From: Burkholderia pyrrocinia
GTDB lineage: Bacteria > Pseudomonadota > Gammaproteobacteria > Burkholderiales > Burkholderiaceae
NCBI RefSeq assembly: GCF_022809715.1
Contig: NZ_CP094460.1
Coordinates: forward strand, 682,001-746,000
Direction: 5' to 3'
Length of the DNA: 64,000 nt
Part shown: positions 18,056 to 27,470 of the stretch, piece after piece
Position numbering within the stretch: the first letter of the stretch is position 1
How the letters are laid out: each line of letters starts with the position of its first letter
Position numbers and translations under genes: made by a program
Notes under the pieces: generated by a model
Seen by the model: the letters and a program-made list of their open reading frames with translations, nothing else
Told to the model about the DNA's origin: nothing
The model's database searches: none

Positions 18056-19511
18056 TCCCCCGATAGCTCTCCACTTCCGCGTCGTACGCCGCCAGAAACG
18101 CCTTGCCGAACACCGACGCGAAATCGTCCTCGATCGCGAACACCGTATCGCGATGGGTCGCCGCGTAGCGATCCCACATCCGCGCCTTGTACAGCGCGGG
18201 CACGCGCTTCTCGTACCAGCGCATCGCATCGTCGCGTTCGCGCAGCCGTTGCGGCGAAAAGCGCGTCAGCAGATCCATCAGCGCGGCGCGCATGCCGGCG
18301 ACCATGCCGATCTGGTGCGCGTGCAGATCCTGGAACGCATCGCTGACCGCGCTCTGCGGCGACATGAAGCCCGGCAGCGGCAGCCCGAACATCTGCCGCA
18401 GCACCGCGCCGCCGTCCGGTAGCAGCTTCAGCGGGTTGTTCTCGCGATCGAGCAGCATCGTCATGTGCGCCTTCACCTCGCGCTTCAGGATGCTGCGCGA
18501 CGACAGCAGCTCGACCGTGCCGTTCGCGAACAGCGCCAGCAACTGGCCCGCGATGTAGAGCTGTTCGGCCGACCATTGATGCGATTCGGCGGCCGTATCG
18601 AGCCCCGCACCTTCGAAGAACGCGTTCAGCAATTCGTCGGGTGTCGGCGGCGCCGGCGCACGCGCGGCCTGCGGCGCCGGTTCGTCGACCGGACGCACGT
18701 CGGCGCGCGCGGCCGCCGGCTGCACGCGCACGTGCTGCGTCCACTCGGGTGCGTGGTCCGCCTGCGTCGCGGACGACGACGCCTCGCGATCCGCATTGCG
18801 TCGATCGGCCGACGGCGCCGTGCCCGCCGCGCCGATATCGCCGGACGACTGCGCGAACAGATCGAGCGGATCGGTCGATAGCTGATCCAGGTCGCGCTGC
18901 GACGGCGCGGATGGCATGGCGTGCCGTGCGGCACGGTTCGCCGGCTGCGCCGCATCGGCGCGGGCAGGACCGCCCGGCCCGGCGCCGGTATCCGCCGCCT
19001 TGCCGCGCGGGGCGAGACGATCCTGGAGCAGCGCCCACAGCCGGTTGCCGGCGCCTTTCGTGTCGTCGCGCGAAGGCGAGGGCGAGGGGGGCGGCGAAGG
19101 CTGCGCCGATCCGGCCGCCTCCGGCGCGCCGCGCCTGTCGACGTGCACGCCGCCGGTATCGGGCGCCATGTCGATGACCGGCGCGTCGCTGCCGTCGTCG
19201 CGTTCGGCCCGCAGCACGTACGGCCCGATGCGGATGATGTCGCCGGTATTGAGCGGGCGTTCCTGCGCATAGCCGACCGGCTCGCGATTCACCTCGATCG
19301 TCGACACGCTGCTCAGGTTCTTCAGCAGGCACGCGTCGTCGCCGACCTGCAGCAGCGCCTGCAGCCGCGAAATCTGCCGCGTGTCGTCGCGCAGCACCAG
19401 ATGGTTGTCGCTGGCCCGGCCGATGGTGCCGCCCGGCGGGTGAAACACGACGGCTTCGCAGGAGTCGTTTTCGACCGGTTCGCCGGCATGTTCGATCACG
19501 ATCAGTTGCAT
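18042..19511 (-). CDS. tagH: Type VI secretion FHA-domain protein TagH
   Basis: TagH is the phosphothreonine-binding switch protein of kinase-controlled type VI systems. Residues 25-100 or so form an FHA domain (GGTIGRASDNHLVL, QISRLQALLQ, STIEVNREPV, LNTGDIIRIG). A Pro/Ala-rich linker of about 150 residues leads to the dedicated C-terminal domain (LLDRENNPLKLLPDGGAVLR and then YEKRVPALYKARMWDRYA). Length is 489 aa. It reads leftwards from the tss genes. The Ser/Thr kinase at 28200 is its expected phosphorylating partner. Confidence 0.92.
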   Translation of the reverse strand: MQLIVIEHAGEPVENDSCEAVVFHPPGGTIGRASDNHLVLRDDTRQISRLQALLQVGDDACLLKNLSSVSTIEVNREPVGYAQERPLNTGDIIRIGPYVLRAERDDGSDAPVIDMAPDTGGVHVDRRGAPEAAGSAQPSPPPSPSPSRDDTKGAGNRLWALLQDRLAPRGKAADTGAGPGGPARADAAQPANRAARHAMPSAPSQRDLDQLSTDPLDLFAQSSGDIGAAGTAPSADRRNADREASSSATQADHAPEWTQHVRVQPAAARADVRPVDEPAPQAARAPAPPTPDELLNAFFEGAGLDTAAESHQWSAEQLYIAGQLLALFANGTVELLSSRSILKREVKAHMTMLLDRENNPLKLLPDGGAVLRQMFGLPLPGFMSPQSAVSDAFQDLHAHQIGMVAGMRAALMDLLTRFSPQRLRERDDAMRWYEKRVPALYKARMWDRYAATHRDTVFAIEDDFASVFGKAFLAAYDAEVESYRGSGRH

Positions 19512-19559
19512 GTCATACGTCGCTCGGTGGATGAAGCGCTCGCGTGGAAACCGGTTCGT

Positions 19560-19946
19560 TCAGGATGACGACGCATGTCTGCGGCGCGCGAACTCGAACG
19601 CGGGCCCCCAGACCGGATGCCCCTTCTCGGCGGCGGACAGGTCGAAGCGCGGGTTGAGGTCGAGAATCTTCGAGAATTCGGCGCGGCACTGCGCGACGCG
19701 GTTCGTCACGCAATAGCTGAACGCGAGGAGCTTGTGCGCGGCGACCTGCGTGTCGGTGTCGGCGCCGTCGATCTCCTTCGCGCGGCTCAGCAGCGCGATC
19801 GTGCGCCCGTAGTCGCCGGCGGCGTACGCGGCGCGCGCGCTGTCGACCGTCGCATGCGCGGCCGACCGGGTCGGGGACGTGCCGCACCCGCCGGCCCCCA
19901 GCAACAAGGCGCCGAGGAAAATAACGAGCAATGAACGGCCTTTCAT
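19560..19946 (-). CDS. TPR-like lipoprotein of the type VI locus
   Basis: A small lipoprotein of about 128 aa. The start at 19946 (MKGRSLLVIFLGALLLGAGG) gives a signal peptide with a lipobox-like cysteine (GAGGC). The mature part contains a TPR-like helical pair (ARAAYAAGDYGRTIALLSRA then KEIDGADTDTQVAAHKLLAF) and a later FSKILDLNPRFDLS segment. It is the first gene leftwards of the control region, with tagH following, so it is probably a periplasmic accessory to the secretion apparatus. Small TPR lipoproteins occur in several type VI clusters. I do not assign a specific Tag name. Confidence 0.72.
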   Translation of the reverse strand: MKGRSLLVIFLGALLLGAGGCGTSPTRSAAHATVDSARAAYAAGDYGRTIALLSRAKEIDGADTDTQVAAHKLLAFSYCVTNRVAQCRAEFSKILDLNPRFDLSAAEKGHPVWGPAFEFARRRHASSS

Positions 19947-20583
19947 TTTTGAAATGAAAATTCGGCGTAATTGGAAAATGTGAAAGGTGGCACACAAGCG
20001 CTGTTGGATTCTAGTGCCAATCATCGGCATCGATGCCGCTGTTACGTTTTGTTTCAACTGGACGATCCGATTCCATTTAAATCGAAAAATAGACTACGAA
20101 CTTCAGCACTTGTTAATCCTAAAAAACGACCTATAGTTCGCTGTGTTTTTCGGATTCGTCAGTTGTTTTATCGGCGCTCGGCAATGCACGAAAAACCGGA
20201 CCGTCCGTTCGGGCGGCACGAACAGCCTGGCACACCATCAGCGTCGCGAGCATCCCTTGCCCGGCGGCCGGCTGGCTTGCGCCCTACGCCCATCCGACAG
20301 GTGTCCATGCAATAGAACCGGGCCGCCACGGCGAACCGGTCGGGTAAGTTTTTTCGATTAATAACCAATCTCGATTCAATTACCTTTCACCTCGACAATT
20401 CAACTTTCATAAATCCAGGATGATTTGCCCCGGTTTTTACGATAAGAATTTGCCGGAAAAAATTTCAGCGGAAGGATATGCCAAACACATAATTACCGGT
20501 CAATTAATTGTCCCTTTTTAATCCGATCAACCGGTTTCGAACTCGGCAACCGGCGGATGGCTATTGGGTGGCGAGGGTGGAAT
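19947..20583. promoter_or_regulatory. AT-rich divergent control region of the type VI cluster
   Basis: This 0.6-kb stretch between the divergent lipoprotein and tssJ genes is far more AT-rich than the rest of the window, with A/T tracts such as tttttcgattaataacc. It contains a 10-bp palindrome (CAATTAATTG 20501-20510) lying between two ACCGGT hexamers (20495-20500 and 20530-20535). No convincing gene is present. It should hold both promoters, and its composition suits binding by an H-NS-type silencer. Confidence 0.65.
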
Positions 20584-21099
20584 ATGCAATGGCGGTCGAG
20601 CAGTTTCATCGTATGGGGATGCGTATTGCTGTTTCCGGGGTGCGGCGCGACGGAGCACTCAGCCGCGGTGCCGTATGCGATCACGGTCGACGTTGCGCCG
20701 GACGTCAACCCTGACATGAATCGCAAGCCTTCGCCGATCGTGCTGAAGGTGTTCCAGCTTCGCGCGGCGTCGGCGTTCGACAGCGCGGATTTCTTCTCGC
20801 TGCAGGACAAGCCCGGGAACGTACTCGGCGCGGATCTGCTCGGCACCGACCGCGTGATCCTGCGGCCGGGCGAATCGCGCACGCTGCACTATCGCGGCAA
20901 CGTCGAGGCCGGCGCGATCGGTGTCGTCGCCGAATACCGGATGCTCGAAAAGAACCGCTGGCGGCTGACGGTGCCGCTGCCGCGCGCGAAGCAGCTCAAC
21001 CTCTACAAGTTCTGGCAGACGTCGCCGGGCGAGCTGAAGCTGTCGATCGCGGTCCGGAACGGCGGCATCGCACTGAACGACGCGCAGGGGCGCCCATGA
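20584..21099 (+). CDS. tssJ: Type VI outer-membrane lipoprotein TssJ
   Basis: TssJ anchors the TssJLM membrane complex to the outer membrane. The signal peptide (MQWRSSSFIVWGCVLLFPGC) ends in a lipobox cysteine, followed by the transthyretin-like sandwich: SPIVLKVFQLRAASAFDSAD, then FFSLQDKPGNVLGADLL and the late TVPLPRAKQLNLYKFW. The start at 20584 is preferred because it gives a compact lipoprotein signal; an in-frame ATG at 20557 would add nine residues. The stop overlaps the tssK start (ATGA), showing coupling. Confidence 0.9.
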   Translation: MQWRSSSFIVWGCVLLFPGCGATEHSAAVPYAITVDVAPDVNPDMNRKPSPIVLKVFQLRAASAFDSADFFSLQDKPGNVLGADLLGTDRVILRPGESRTLHYRGNVEAGAIGVVAEYRMLEKNRWRLTVPLPRAKQLNLYKFWQTSPGELKLSIAVRNGGIALNDAQGRP

Positions 21100-22493
21100 C
21101 CGAACCGACGATGTCCGCGACGCCGGTCGCGGCCCTCCGCCAGCGCGTGGTATGGACCGAGGGGATGTTCCTGCGGCCGCAGCATTTCCAGCAGCTCGAA
21201 CGGCACTGGGAACGCTACGTCGCGCTGCGCTGCCTGCCGCTGCAAGGGTTCTACTGGGGCTTCGATACGCTGGAAATCGATCGCGAGCAGCTCGCGCTCG
21301 GCAAGGTCGCGCTGCGCGCCGCGTCGGGCGTGATGCGCGACGGTACGCCGTTCGACCTGTCGCATCCGGACGATCTCCCCGAACCGCTCGACGTACCGGC
21401 CGACGCGAAGGATCAGCTCGTCGTGCTTGCGCTGCCGCTGTGGCGCGGCGGCGGCGAGGAGGTGTCGTTCGGTGCGGGTACAGCAAACGGTAGCAATGGC
21501 GCAAACGGCAACGCCGACGTCGCACGCTACGTCGTGCGCGAATACGAAGTGGCCGATGCGAACGCGGTCGCGCTCGGCCCCGCGCTGCTGCAGACGGGGC
21601 GCCTGAACGTGCGGCTGATGCTCGAAGCCGAGCTGACCGGCGACTGGCACGCGCTCGGCATCGCACGGGTCGTCGAGCGGCGCACCGACGCGCGGCTGCT
21701 CGTCGACGACGGCTACATTCCGCCGCGGCTGGTCGCGCAGCACGATGCCGTGCTGCTGGCGTATGCGCGCGAGCTGCACGGGCTGCTCACGCAGCGCAGC
21801 GAGGCGCTCGCGGAACGGCTGTCGGAGCCGGGGCGCGGCGGCGTGTCGGAAGTCGCGGACTTCCTGCTGCTGCAGCTCGTGAACCGTTATCTCGCACTGA
21901 CCTGGCATGCGCAGCAGCACGTGTCGACGCATCCGGAAGCGCTGTTCTGCGACTGGCTGAAGCTCGCATGCGACCTGAGCACGTTCACGGCGGCCGGCCG
22001 CCGCCCGCAGTCGCTCGCGGTCTACGTGCACGACGACCTGCGCACGAGTTTCGCGGAACTGATGACGGAACTGCGCCGGTCGCTGTCGACGGTGCTCGAA
22101 CAGAACGCAATCCAGATCGAGCTGCGCGACGCGGGCAACGGCATCCGGGTCGCGACGCTGGCCGACCCGGCGCTGCGCGACACGGCCGGCTTCGTGCTGG
22201 CGGTGCGCGCGGACGTGCCGGCCGACAGCCTGCGCGCGCGCTTTCCCGCGCAGGCGAAGCTCGGGCCGGTCGAGCGGATTCGCGATCTGGTGCAGTTGCA
22301 ACTGCCGGGCATCACGATGCGCCAGTTGCCGGTCGCACCGCGGCAGATCCCGTATCACGCGGGTCATACGTACTTCGAGATCGACAAGGGCAGCGACCTG
22401 TGGAAGCAACTGGCGCGCTCCGGCGGTCTCGCATTTCATTTCGCCGGCGAATTCCCTGGGCTCTCGATGGAGTTCTGGGCGATCCGCGGGTGA
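21096..22493 (+). CDS. tssK: Type VI baseplate protein TssK
   Basis: TssK is the trimeric baseplate adaptor that joins the wedge complex to the membrane complex. The hallmark N terminus (VVWTEGMFLRPQHFQQLERH) and the C-terminal YHAGHTYFEIDKGSDLWKQL segment are both intact in a 465-aa protein of normal length. It overlaps tssJ by 4 bp. A small Gly/Asn-rich insert (TANGSNGANGNA) near residue 130 is a lineage-specific loop. Confidence 0.95.
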   Translation: MTEPTMSATPVAALRQRVVWTEGMFLRPQHFQQLERHWERYVALRCLPLQGFYWGFDTLEIDREQLALGKVALRAASGVMRDGTPFDLSHPDDLPEPLDVPADAKDQLVVLALPLWRGGGEEVSFGAGTANGSNGANGNADVARYVVREYEVADANAVALGPALLQTGRLNVRLMLEAELTGDWHALGIARVVERRTDARLLVDDGYIPPRLVAQHDAVLLAYARELHGLLTQRSEALAERLSEPGRGGVSEVADFLLLQLVNRYLALTWHAQQHVSTHPEALFCDWLKLACDLSTFTAAGRRPQSLAVYVHDDLRTSFAELMTELRRSLSTVLEQNAIQIELRDAGNGIRVATLADPALRDTAGFVLAVRADVPADSLRARFPAQAKLGPVERIRDLVQLQLPGITMRQLPVAPRQIPYHAGHTYFEIDKGSDLWKQLARSGGLAFHFAGEFPGLSMEFWAIRG

Positions 22494-22507
22494 GGGCGGG
22501 CATCGCG

Positions 22508-23842
22508 ATGAATAGTTCTTCCGATTCGATCGCCACCGGCGCAGGCGCGGGCGGCTTTGTGCCGCCGAATCCGGGCGGCATGCATCCGGCCGCCGCATCC
22601 GGTACCTCCGGCGCGGCCGGGCCGACGGCCACGCAGCCGCGGCCGGGCCGCTGGGCCGCGAGCGGAACGAACCCGCTCGTCGCGGCCGCGAACCCGTTGC
22701 TCAACCTCGTGCCGCAGATCCGCTCGACCGTCCATCATCCGAACCCGGCGTGGCTGCGCGAGCATCTCGTCGTCGAGATCCGGCAGTTCGAGGCGCGCGC
22801 GCAGGAAGCCGGCGTGCCGTCCGAGGCGATCATCGGCGCGCGCTACTGCCTGTGCACGGCGCTCGACGAAGCGGCCGCGCTGACGCCGTGGGGCGGCAGC
22901 GTATGGTCGTCGCACAGCCTGCTCGTGTCGTTCCACAACGAGACGTGGGGCGGCGAGAAGTTCTTCCACCTGCTCGAACGCCTGTCGCAACAGCCGCGCC
23001 AGCATCTCGACCTGCTCGAGCTGCTGTATTTCTGTCTCGCGCTCGGCTTCGAGGGCCGCTATCGCGTGCTCGACAACGGCCACGCGCAGCTCGACGGGCT
23101 GCGGCGCCAGCTCGCGCAGACGATCCGTTCGGTGCGCGGCGAATTCGATCCCGCGCTGTCGCCGCACTGGCGCGACGTCGTCACGCGCGACGTCGCGCGC
23201 CGTTTCACCGTGCCGCTGTGGGTGTGCGTGGCGCTCGCGCTGCTGATCGGCTTCGGCGTGTTCGTCGGGCTGCGCATCGCGCTTGCCGGGCATTCGGATC
23301 AACTGTTCGCGTCGATCGACGCGCTGCATGTGCCAAAGCTGCAGCCCGCGCAGGCGCCGCCGCGCCCGGCGCCGGCGCCGCGCGTCGCGAAGTTTCTGGC
23401 ACCCGAGATCGCGGCCGGCCTCGTGTCGGTGCGCGACGACGCCGATCGCAGCGTGATCGTGCTGCGCGGCGACGGGCTGTTCAAGTCCGGCTCGACGTCG
23501 GTGATCGACCGCTACGTGCCGGTGCTCGCGCGCGTCGCCGACGCGCTGAACAAGGTGCCCGGCAACGTGCGCGTGACCGGCTACACCGACGACACGCCCG
23601 TGCATACCGCGCGCTTCGCGTCGAACTGGGACCTGTCGCGCGAACGCGCGGAGGCCGTGCGCAGCATGATCGCCGCGCGGCTCGACCATCCGGAACGGCT
23701 CGCTGCGGAAGGGCGCGGCACGCTCGATCCGGTCGCGCCGAACGATTCGCTGGCGAACCGCGCGCTGAACCGGCGCGTCGAGATCACGCTGCTGCCGGCG
23801 CCCGGCAGCGCCGCCGTCGGCGCGACGCAGGGGGCGAACTGA
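22508..23842 (+). CDS. tssL: Type VI membrane protein TssL with C-terminal OmpA domain
   Basis: The 444-aa protein has a Gly/Pro-rich N terminus, a DotU/IcmH cytoplasmic domain (ARYCLCTALDEAAALTPWGG then FFHLLERLSQQPRQHLDLLE), a single transmembrane helix at about 232-257 (FTVPLWVCVALALLIGFGVF) and an OmpA-like peptidoglycan-binding domain (FKSGSTSVIDRY, VTGYTDDTPVH, ALNRRVEITLLP). Fused OmpA domains are known in extended TssL proteins and would anchor the complex to the cell wall without a separate TagL. The start at 22508 follows tssK by 14 bp. Confidence 0.93.
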   Translation: MNSSSDSIATGAGAGGFVPPNPGGMHPAAASGTSGAAGPTATQPRPGRWAASGTNPLVAAANPLLNLVPQIRSTVHHPNPAWLREHLVVEIRQFEARAQEAGVPSEAIIGARYCLCTALDEAAALTPWGGSVWSSHSLLVSFHNETWGGEKFFHLLERLSQQPRQHLDLLELLYFCLALGFEGRYRVLDNGHAQLDGLRRQLAQTIRSVRGEFDPALSPHWRDVVTRDVARRFTVPLWVCVALALLIGFGVFVGLRIALAGHSDQLFASIDALHVPKLQPAQAPPRPAPAPRVAKFLAPEIAAGLVSVRDDADRSVIVLRGDGLFKSGSTSVIDRYVPVLARVADALNKVPGNVRVTGYTDDTPVHTARFASNWDLSRERAEAVRSMIAARLDHPERLAAEGRGTLDPVAPNDSLANRALNRRVEITLLPAPGSAAVGATQGAN

Positions 23843-23843
23843 C

Positions 23844-26800
23844 ATGAACCAGGCTGTCGCGCGTTTCGTCCGGCCGTTGCCGTCGCGGGAGATCTGGACC
23901 TTCGCCGGTCTCGTCGTGCTCGCGTGCTTCGTGTGGCTCGCGGGCCCGCTGTTCGCGTTCGCCGAGATCCGGCCGCTCGAAAGCGGCTGGGCGCGCGGGC
24001 TGACGATCGCGGTGCTGTTCGCCGCGTGGGGTGCGCGTGTCGCGTGGCGAAGCTGGCGCGCGGGCCGCCTCAATGCGCAGTTGCTGAACCAGCTTCGCGA
24101 GGCCGTGCCGGGGCCGGCCACCGCCGACGATCCGGCGAAGGCGCAGCTCGACGAACTGCGCAGTCGCTTCGACGAAGCCGCAACGCTGCTGAAGAAGGTC
24201 CGCTTCGGGCAAGCCGATGCCGTGCGCAAGGGCCTGCCGCGCTGGTTCGACCGGATGTCGCGCCAGTATCTGTATCAATTGCCGTGGTACGTGTTCATCG
24301 GCGCGCCGGGCTCGGGCAAGACGACCGCGCTCGTGAATTCCGGGCTCAGCTTTCCGCTCGCCGAGCAGTTCGGCCGCGCGGCAATTCGCGGCGTGGGCGG
24401 CACGCGGCACTGCGACTGGTGGTTCACGAACGACGCGGTATTGATCGACACGGCCGGCCGCTATACGACGCACGAAGGCAACCGCGCGCTCGACGAAGCC
24501 GAGTGGAAAGGCTTCGTCGACCTGCTGAAGAAATACCGCACGCGCCAGCCGCTGAACGGCGCGATGCTGACGATCAGCGTGGCCGACCTGCTCGGCGCGT
24601 CGGAAGCCGAACGCACGCAGCACGCGATGGTGCTGCGCAAGCGGCTGCTCGAACTGCGCGCGCAGCTCGGCATCCGTTTTCCCGTGTACCTGCTCGTGAC
24701 GAAGGCCGACCTGCTCGCGGGCTTTGCCGAGTATTTCGGCGGCTACGGCCGCGCGGAATGCGCGCAGGTGTGGGGCTTCACGTTCCCGCTCGCGCAGAGC
24801 GAGGCGCCCGGCTTCGACCTGCGCGCGGCATTCGACCGCGAATACCGGCTGCTGCACCAGCGGCTGAACGACGGGCTGCCCGAACTGCTCGCCGCGCAGA
24901 CCGATGCGCGCCAGCGCGAGATGACCTACCTGCTGCCGCAGCAGATCGCCGACCTGCAGGACATGCTCGGCCAGTTCGTCGCCGAGGTGTTTTCCGTATC
25001 GAGCTTCGAGCCGATGCCGATGCTGCGCGGCGTCTACCTGACGAGCGGCACGCAGGAGGGCACCGCGTTCGATCGCGTGATGAGCGGCATCAAGCGCTTC
25101 CTGAAGATCGAGGGCGTGCCGCCGGTCGCGCAGGTCGGCTCGACCGGGCGCAGTTTCTTCCTGAAGTCGCTGCTGCAGGAGCACATCTTCCGCGAAGCCG
25201 CGCTCGCCGGCAGCGACCTGCGCTGGCATCAGAAGCGGCGTGTGCTGCGGATAGCCGGCTACGCGCTGCTTGCGCTCGCATGCGTGGCCGTGCTGGTCGC
25301 GTGGCTGCGCAGCTATTCGAACAATCGCACGTATCTCGACCAGATCGCCGCGCGTGTGCCGGCCGTCGATTCACGGATCGCCGGCGCGAAATTCTCCGAC
25401 GCGTCCGACATCGCGCGGCTGCTGCCCGTGCTCGACGCGCTCGGCGGGCTCGCGAATGCGGGCGGCGTCGACTTGCAGCATCCGCCGCTCGCATATCGGT
25501 GGGGGCTGTTCCAGGGCGAGAAGATCGACGAAGCCGTCGATGCCGTGTACCGGCGCGCGCTCGACGACGTGCTGCTGCCGATCGCCGCGAGCCGGATGGA
25601 AGCCGCGCTGCGCGACGCGCGGCCCGACGAAACCGACTACGCGTATGCGGCGCTGAAGGCGTACCTGATGCTGTACGACAGCGCGCACTACGATCCCGCA
25701 TTCGTGCAGGCCGTCGTCGATCTGGAAATGGAGCGCTCGCTGCCGCCCGATTTCTCGCCGGCCGAACGGTCCGCGCTGCGCGCGCATCTCGCCGCACTGT
25801 TCGGCAACCGCGTCGCGGTGTCGCCGTATCCGATGAACGAGCGGCTCGTGGCCGACGTGCGCGACCGGCTGCGACAGGTGCCGTTCTCGCAGCGGCTGTA
25901 CCGGCAGCTCACGCGCACGCTGCGCCCGGCGACGTCCGCGTTCGACTTCAGCGTCGCGCGTGCGGTCGGCCCCGACGCGTCGCTGGTGTTCCGGCGCCAG
26001 AGCGGCAAGCCGCTGTCGGAAGCAGTGCCGGGCCTCTATACGCGCAACGGCTATCGCAACGTGTTCGCGCCGCGCCTGGCCGGCGAGGTCGAAGCATACG
26101 GGCGCGAAGAGGTATGGGTGCTGAACCTCGGATTGTCGGAGATCCCCGGGCCGAACGACGCGGCCGCGTGGGCGCGCGACATCCGCCAGCTCTACCTGAA
26201 CGACTACCTGAAGATCTGGGACGACTATCTTGCCGACATCAAGCTGCAACGCACCGCAACGCTCGCGCAGAGCATCCAGGTGGCGCGTGCGCTGTCGTCG
26301 GCCGATTCGCCGCTCACGCGGCTGATGGTCGCGCTCGCGCGCGATACGGCGCTCGGCGATGCGCCGGGCGGCGCGCGCAATCTGGCGGCGCGTGCGCAGG
26401 ACAAGGTCGACGAGGCGCGCAGTTCGCTGTCGCAGATCTTCGCGGGCCAGGCCAGCGACGCGAATCCGTCCGCAGCGGCGCCCGCGAGCCCCGAGCAGAT
26501 CGTCGACAGCCACTTCGCCGGCTTGCGCGCGTTCGCGCCGGGCAGCGGCGACCAGGCGCAGGGATTCGACGCGGTGCTGAAGTCGATCGACGCGCTGTAC
26601 ACGTACCTGACGGCCACCGACGACGCGCTGCGCAGCGGTGCGCAACCGCCGCCGTCCGACGCGCCCGCGCGGCTGCGCGCGCAGGCCGGCCGCCTGCCGA
26701 CGCCGTTCCGCGAAGTGCTCGACGACCTGTCGAACGTCGCGAACGGCAGCGTCGCGACCGTCGAGCAGCGCAGCGTCGCGCTGCGGGCCGGCGCGAATGT

Positions 26801-27470
26801 CGGCGACTTCTGCCGGCAGGCGATCGCGGGCCGCTATCCGTTCGCGCGCGGATCGTCGCGCGACGTCGCACCGGCGGATTTCGCGCAGATGTTCGCGCCG
26901 GGCGGCCTGATGGACGATTTCTTCCAGAAGAACCTGCAGTCGATCGTCGATACGACGTCGCACCCGTGGCGCTTCGCGAACCGCAATGCGGACGCCGACC
27001 CGTCGGCGGCCGCGATGCTCGCGTCGTTCGAGAAGGCCGCGGTGATCCGCGACGCGTATTTCGGCGGCGGGGCGCGCACCGCGCAGTTGAAGGTGCAGAT
27101 CCAGCCGCTCGAAATGGACCCGTCGATCACGGAGATGGTGCTCGACGTCGACGGGCAGATCGTCCGCTACGCGCACGGCCCGCTCGTGCAGAGCGCGGTG
27201 GACTGGCCGGGCCCGCGCGGCAGCAACCAGGTGCGGCTGCAGGTGTCGGCGCAGGCCGGCGCGGCCGACGGCTTCACGACCGGCGGGCCGTGGGCGCTGC
27301 ACCGGCTGTTCGACCGTGCGGCCGTGTCGGCCGGGCGCGGCTCGGACCAGATGATTGCGCGCTTCACGGTCGACGGCAAACCGATCGTGCTGCAGGTGAA
27401 TGCGGGCAGCGTCCGCAACCCGTTCAGGCTGGCCCAGATGGAGTCCTTTACATGCCCTCCGAAGCCATGA
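23844..27470 (+). CDS. tssM: Type VI inner-membrane protein TssM (IcmF)
   Basis: TssM spans the envelope and contacts TssL and TssJ. The 1,208-aa product has two N-terminal transmembrane helices (residues 17-40 and 52-68 or so), a cytoplasmic NTPase-like domain with a complete Walker A (GAPGSGKT, 153-160) and a Walker-B-like DTAGRYTT, a third transmembrane helix near 470 (IAGYALLALACVAVLVAWLR), then a large periplasmic part ending in the beta domain that binds TssJ. The intact Walker A suggests nucleotide binding, which some homologues have lost. Confidence 0.95.
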   Translation: MNQAVARFVRPLPSREIWTFAGLVVLACFVWLAGPLFAFAEIRPLESGWARGLTIAVLFAAWGARVAWRSWRAGRLNAQLLNQLREAVPGPATADDPAKAQLDELRSRFDEAATLLKKVRFGQADAVRKGLPRWFDRMSRQYLYQLPWYVFIGAPGSGKTTALVNSGLSFPLAEQFGRAAIRGVGGTRHCDWWFTNDAVLIDTAGRYTTHEGNRALDEAEWKGFVDLLKKYRTRQPLNGAMLTISVADLLGASEAERTQHAMVLRKRLLELRAQLGIRFPVYLLVTKADLLAGFAEYFGGYGRAECAQVWGFTFPLAQSEAPGFDLRAAFDREYRLLHQRLNDGLPELLAAQTDARQREMTYLLPQQIADLQDMLGQFVAEVFSVSSFEPMPMLRGVYLTSGTQEGTAFDRVMSGIKRFLKIEGVPPVAQVGSTGRSFFLKSLLQEHIFREAALAGSDLRWHQKRRVLRIAGYALLALACVAVLVAWLRSYSNNRTYLDQIAARVPAVDSRIAGAKFSDASDIARLLPVLDALGGLANAGGVDLQHPPLAYRWGLFQGEKIDEAVDAVYRRALDDVLLPIAASRMEAALRDARPDETDYAYAALKAYLMLYDSAHYDPAFVQAVVDLEMERSLPPDFSPAERSALRAHLAALFGNRVAVSPYPMNERLVADVRDRLRQVPFSQRLYRQLTRTLRPATSAFDFSVARAVGPDASLVFRRQSGKPLSEAVPGLYTRNGYRNVFAPRLAGEVEAYGREEVWVLNLGLSEIPGPNDAAAWARDIRQLYLNDYLKIWDDYLADIKLQRTATLAQSIQVARALSSADSPLTRLMVALARDTALGDAPGGARNLAARAQDKVDEARSSLSQIFAGQASDANPSAAAPASPEQIVDSHFAGLRAFAPGSGDQAQGFDAVLKSIDALYTYLTATDDALRSGAQPPPSDAPARLRAQAGRLPTPFREVLDDLSNVANGSVATVEQRSVALRAGANVGDFCRQAIAGRYPFARGSSRDVAPADFAQMFAPGGLMDDFFQKNLQSIVDTTSHPWRFANRNADADPSAAAMLASFEKAAVIRDAYFGGGARTAQLKVQIQPLEMDPSITEMVLDVDGQIVRYAHGPLVQSAVDWPGPRGSNQVRLQVSAQAGAADGFTTGGPWALHRLFDRAAVSAGRGSDQMIARFTVDGKPIVLQVNAGSVRNPFRLAQMESFTCPPKP

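Noticed and set aside
20225..20245. TGGCAC with a GC ten bases further on, a possible sigma-54 promoter upstream of tssJ
   Set aside because: The -12 element reads CAGC instead of TTGC, the site is over 300 bp from tssJ, and no enhancer-binding protein gene is in the window.
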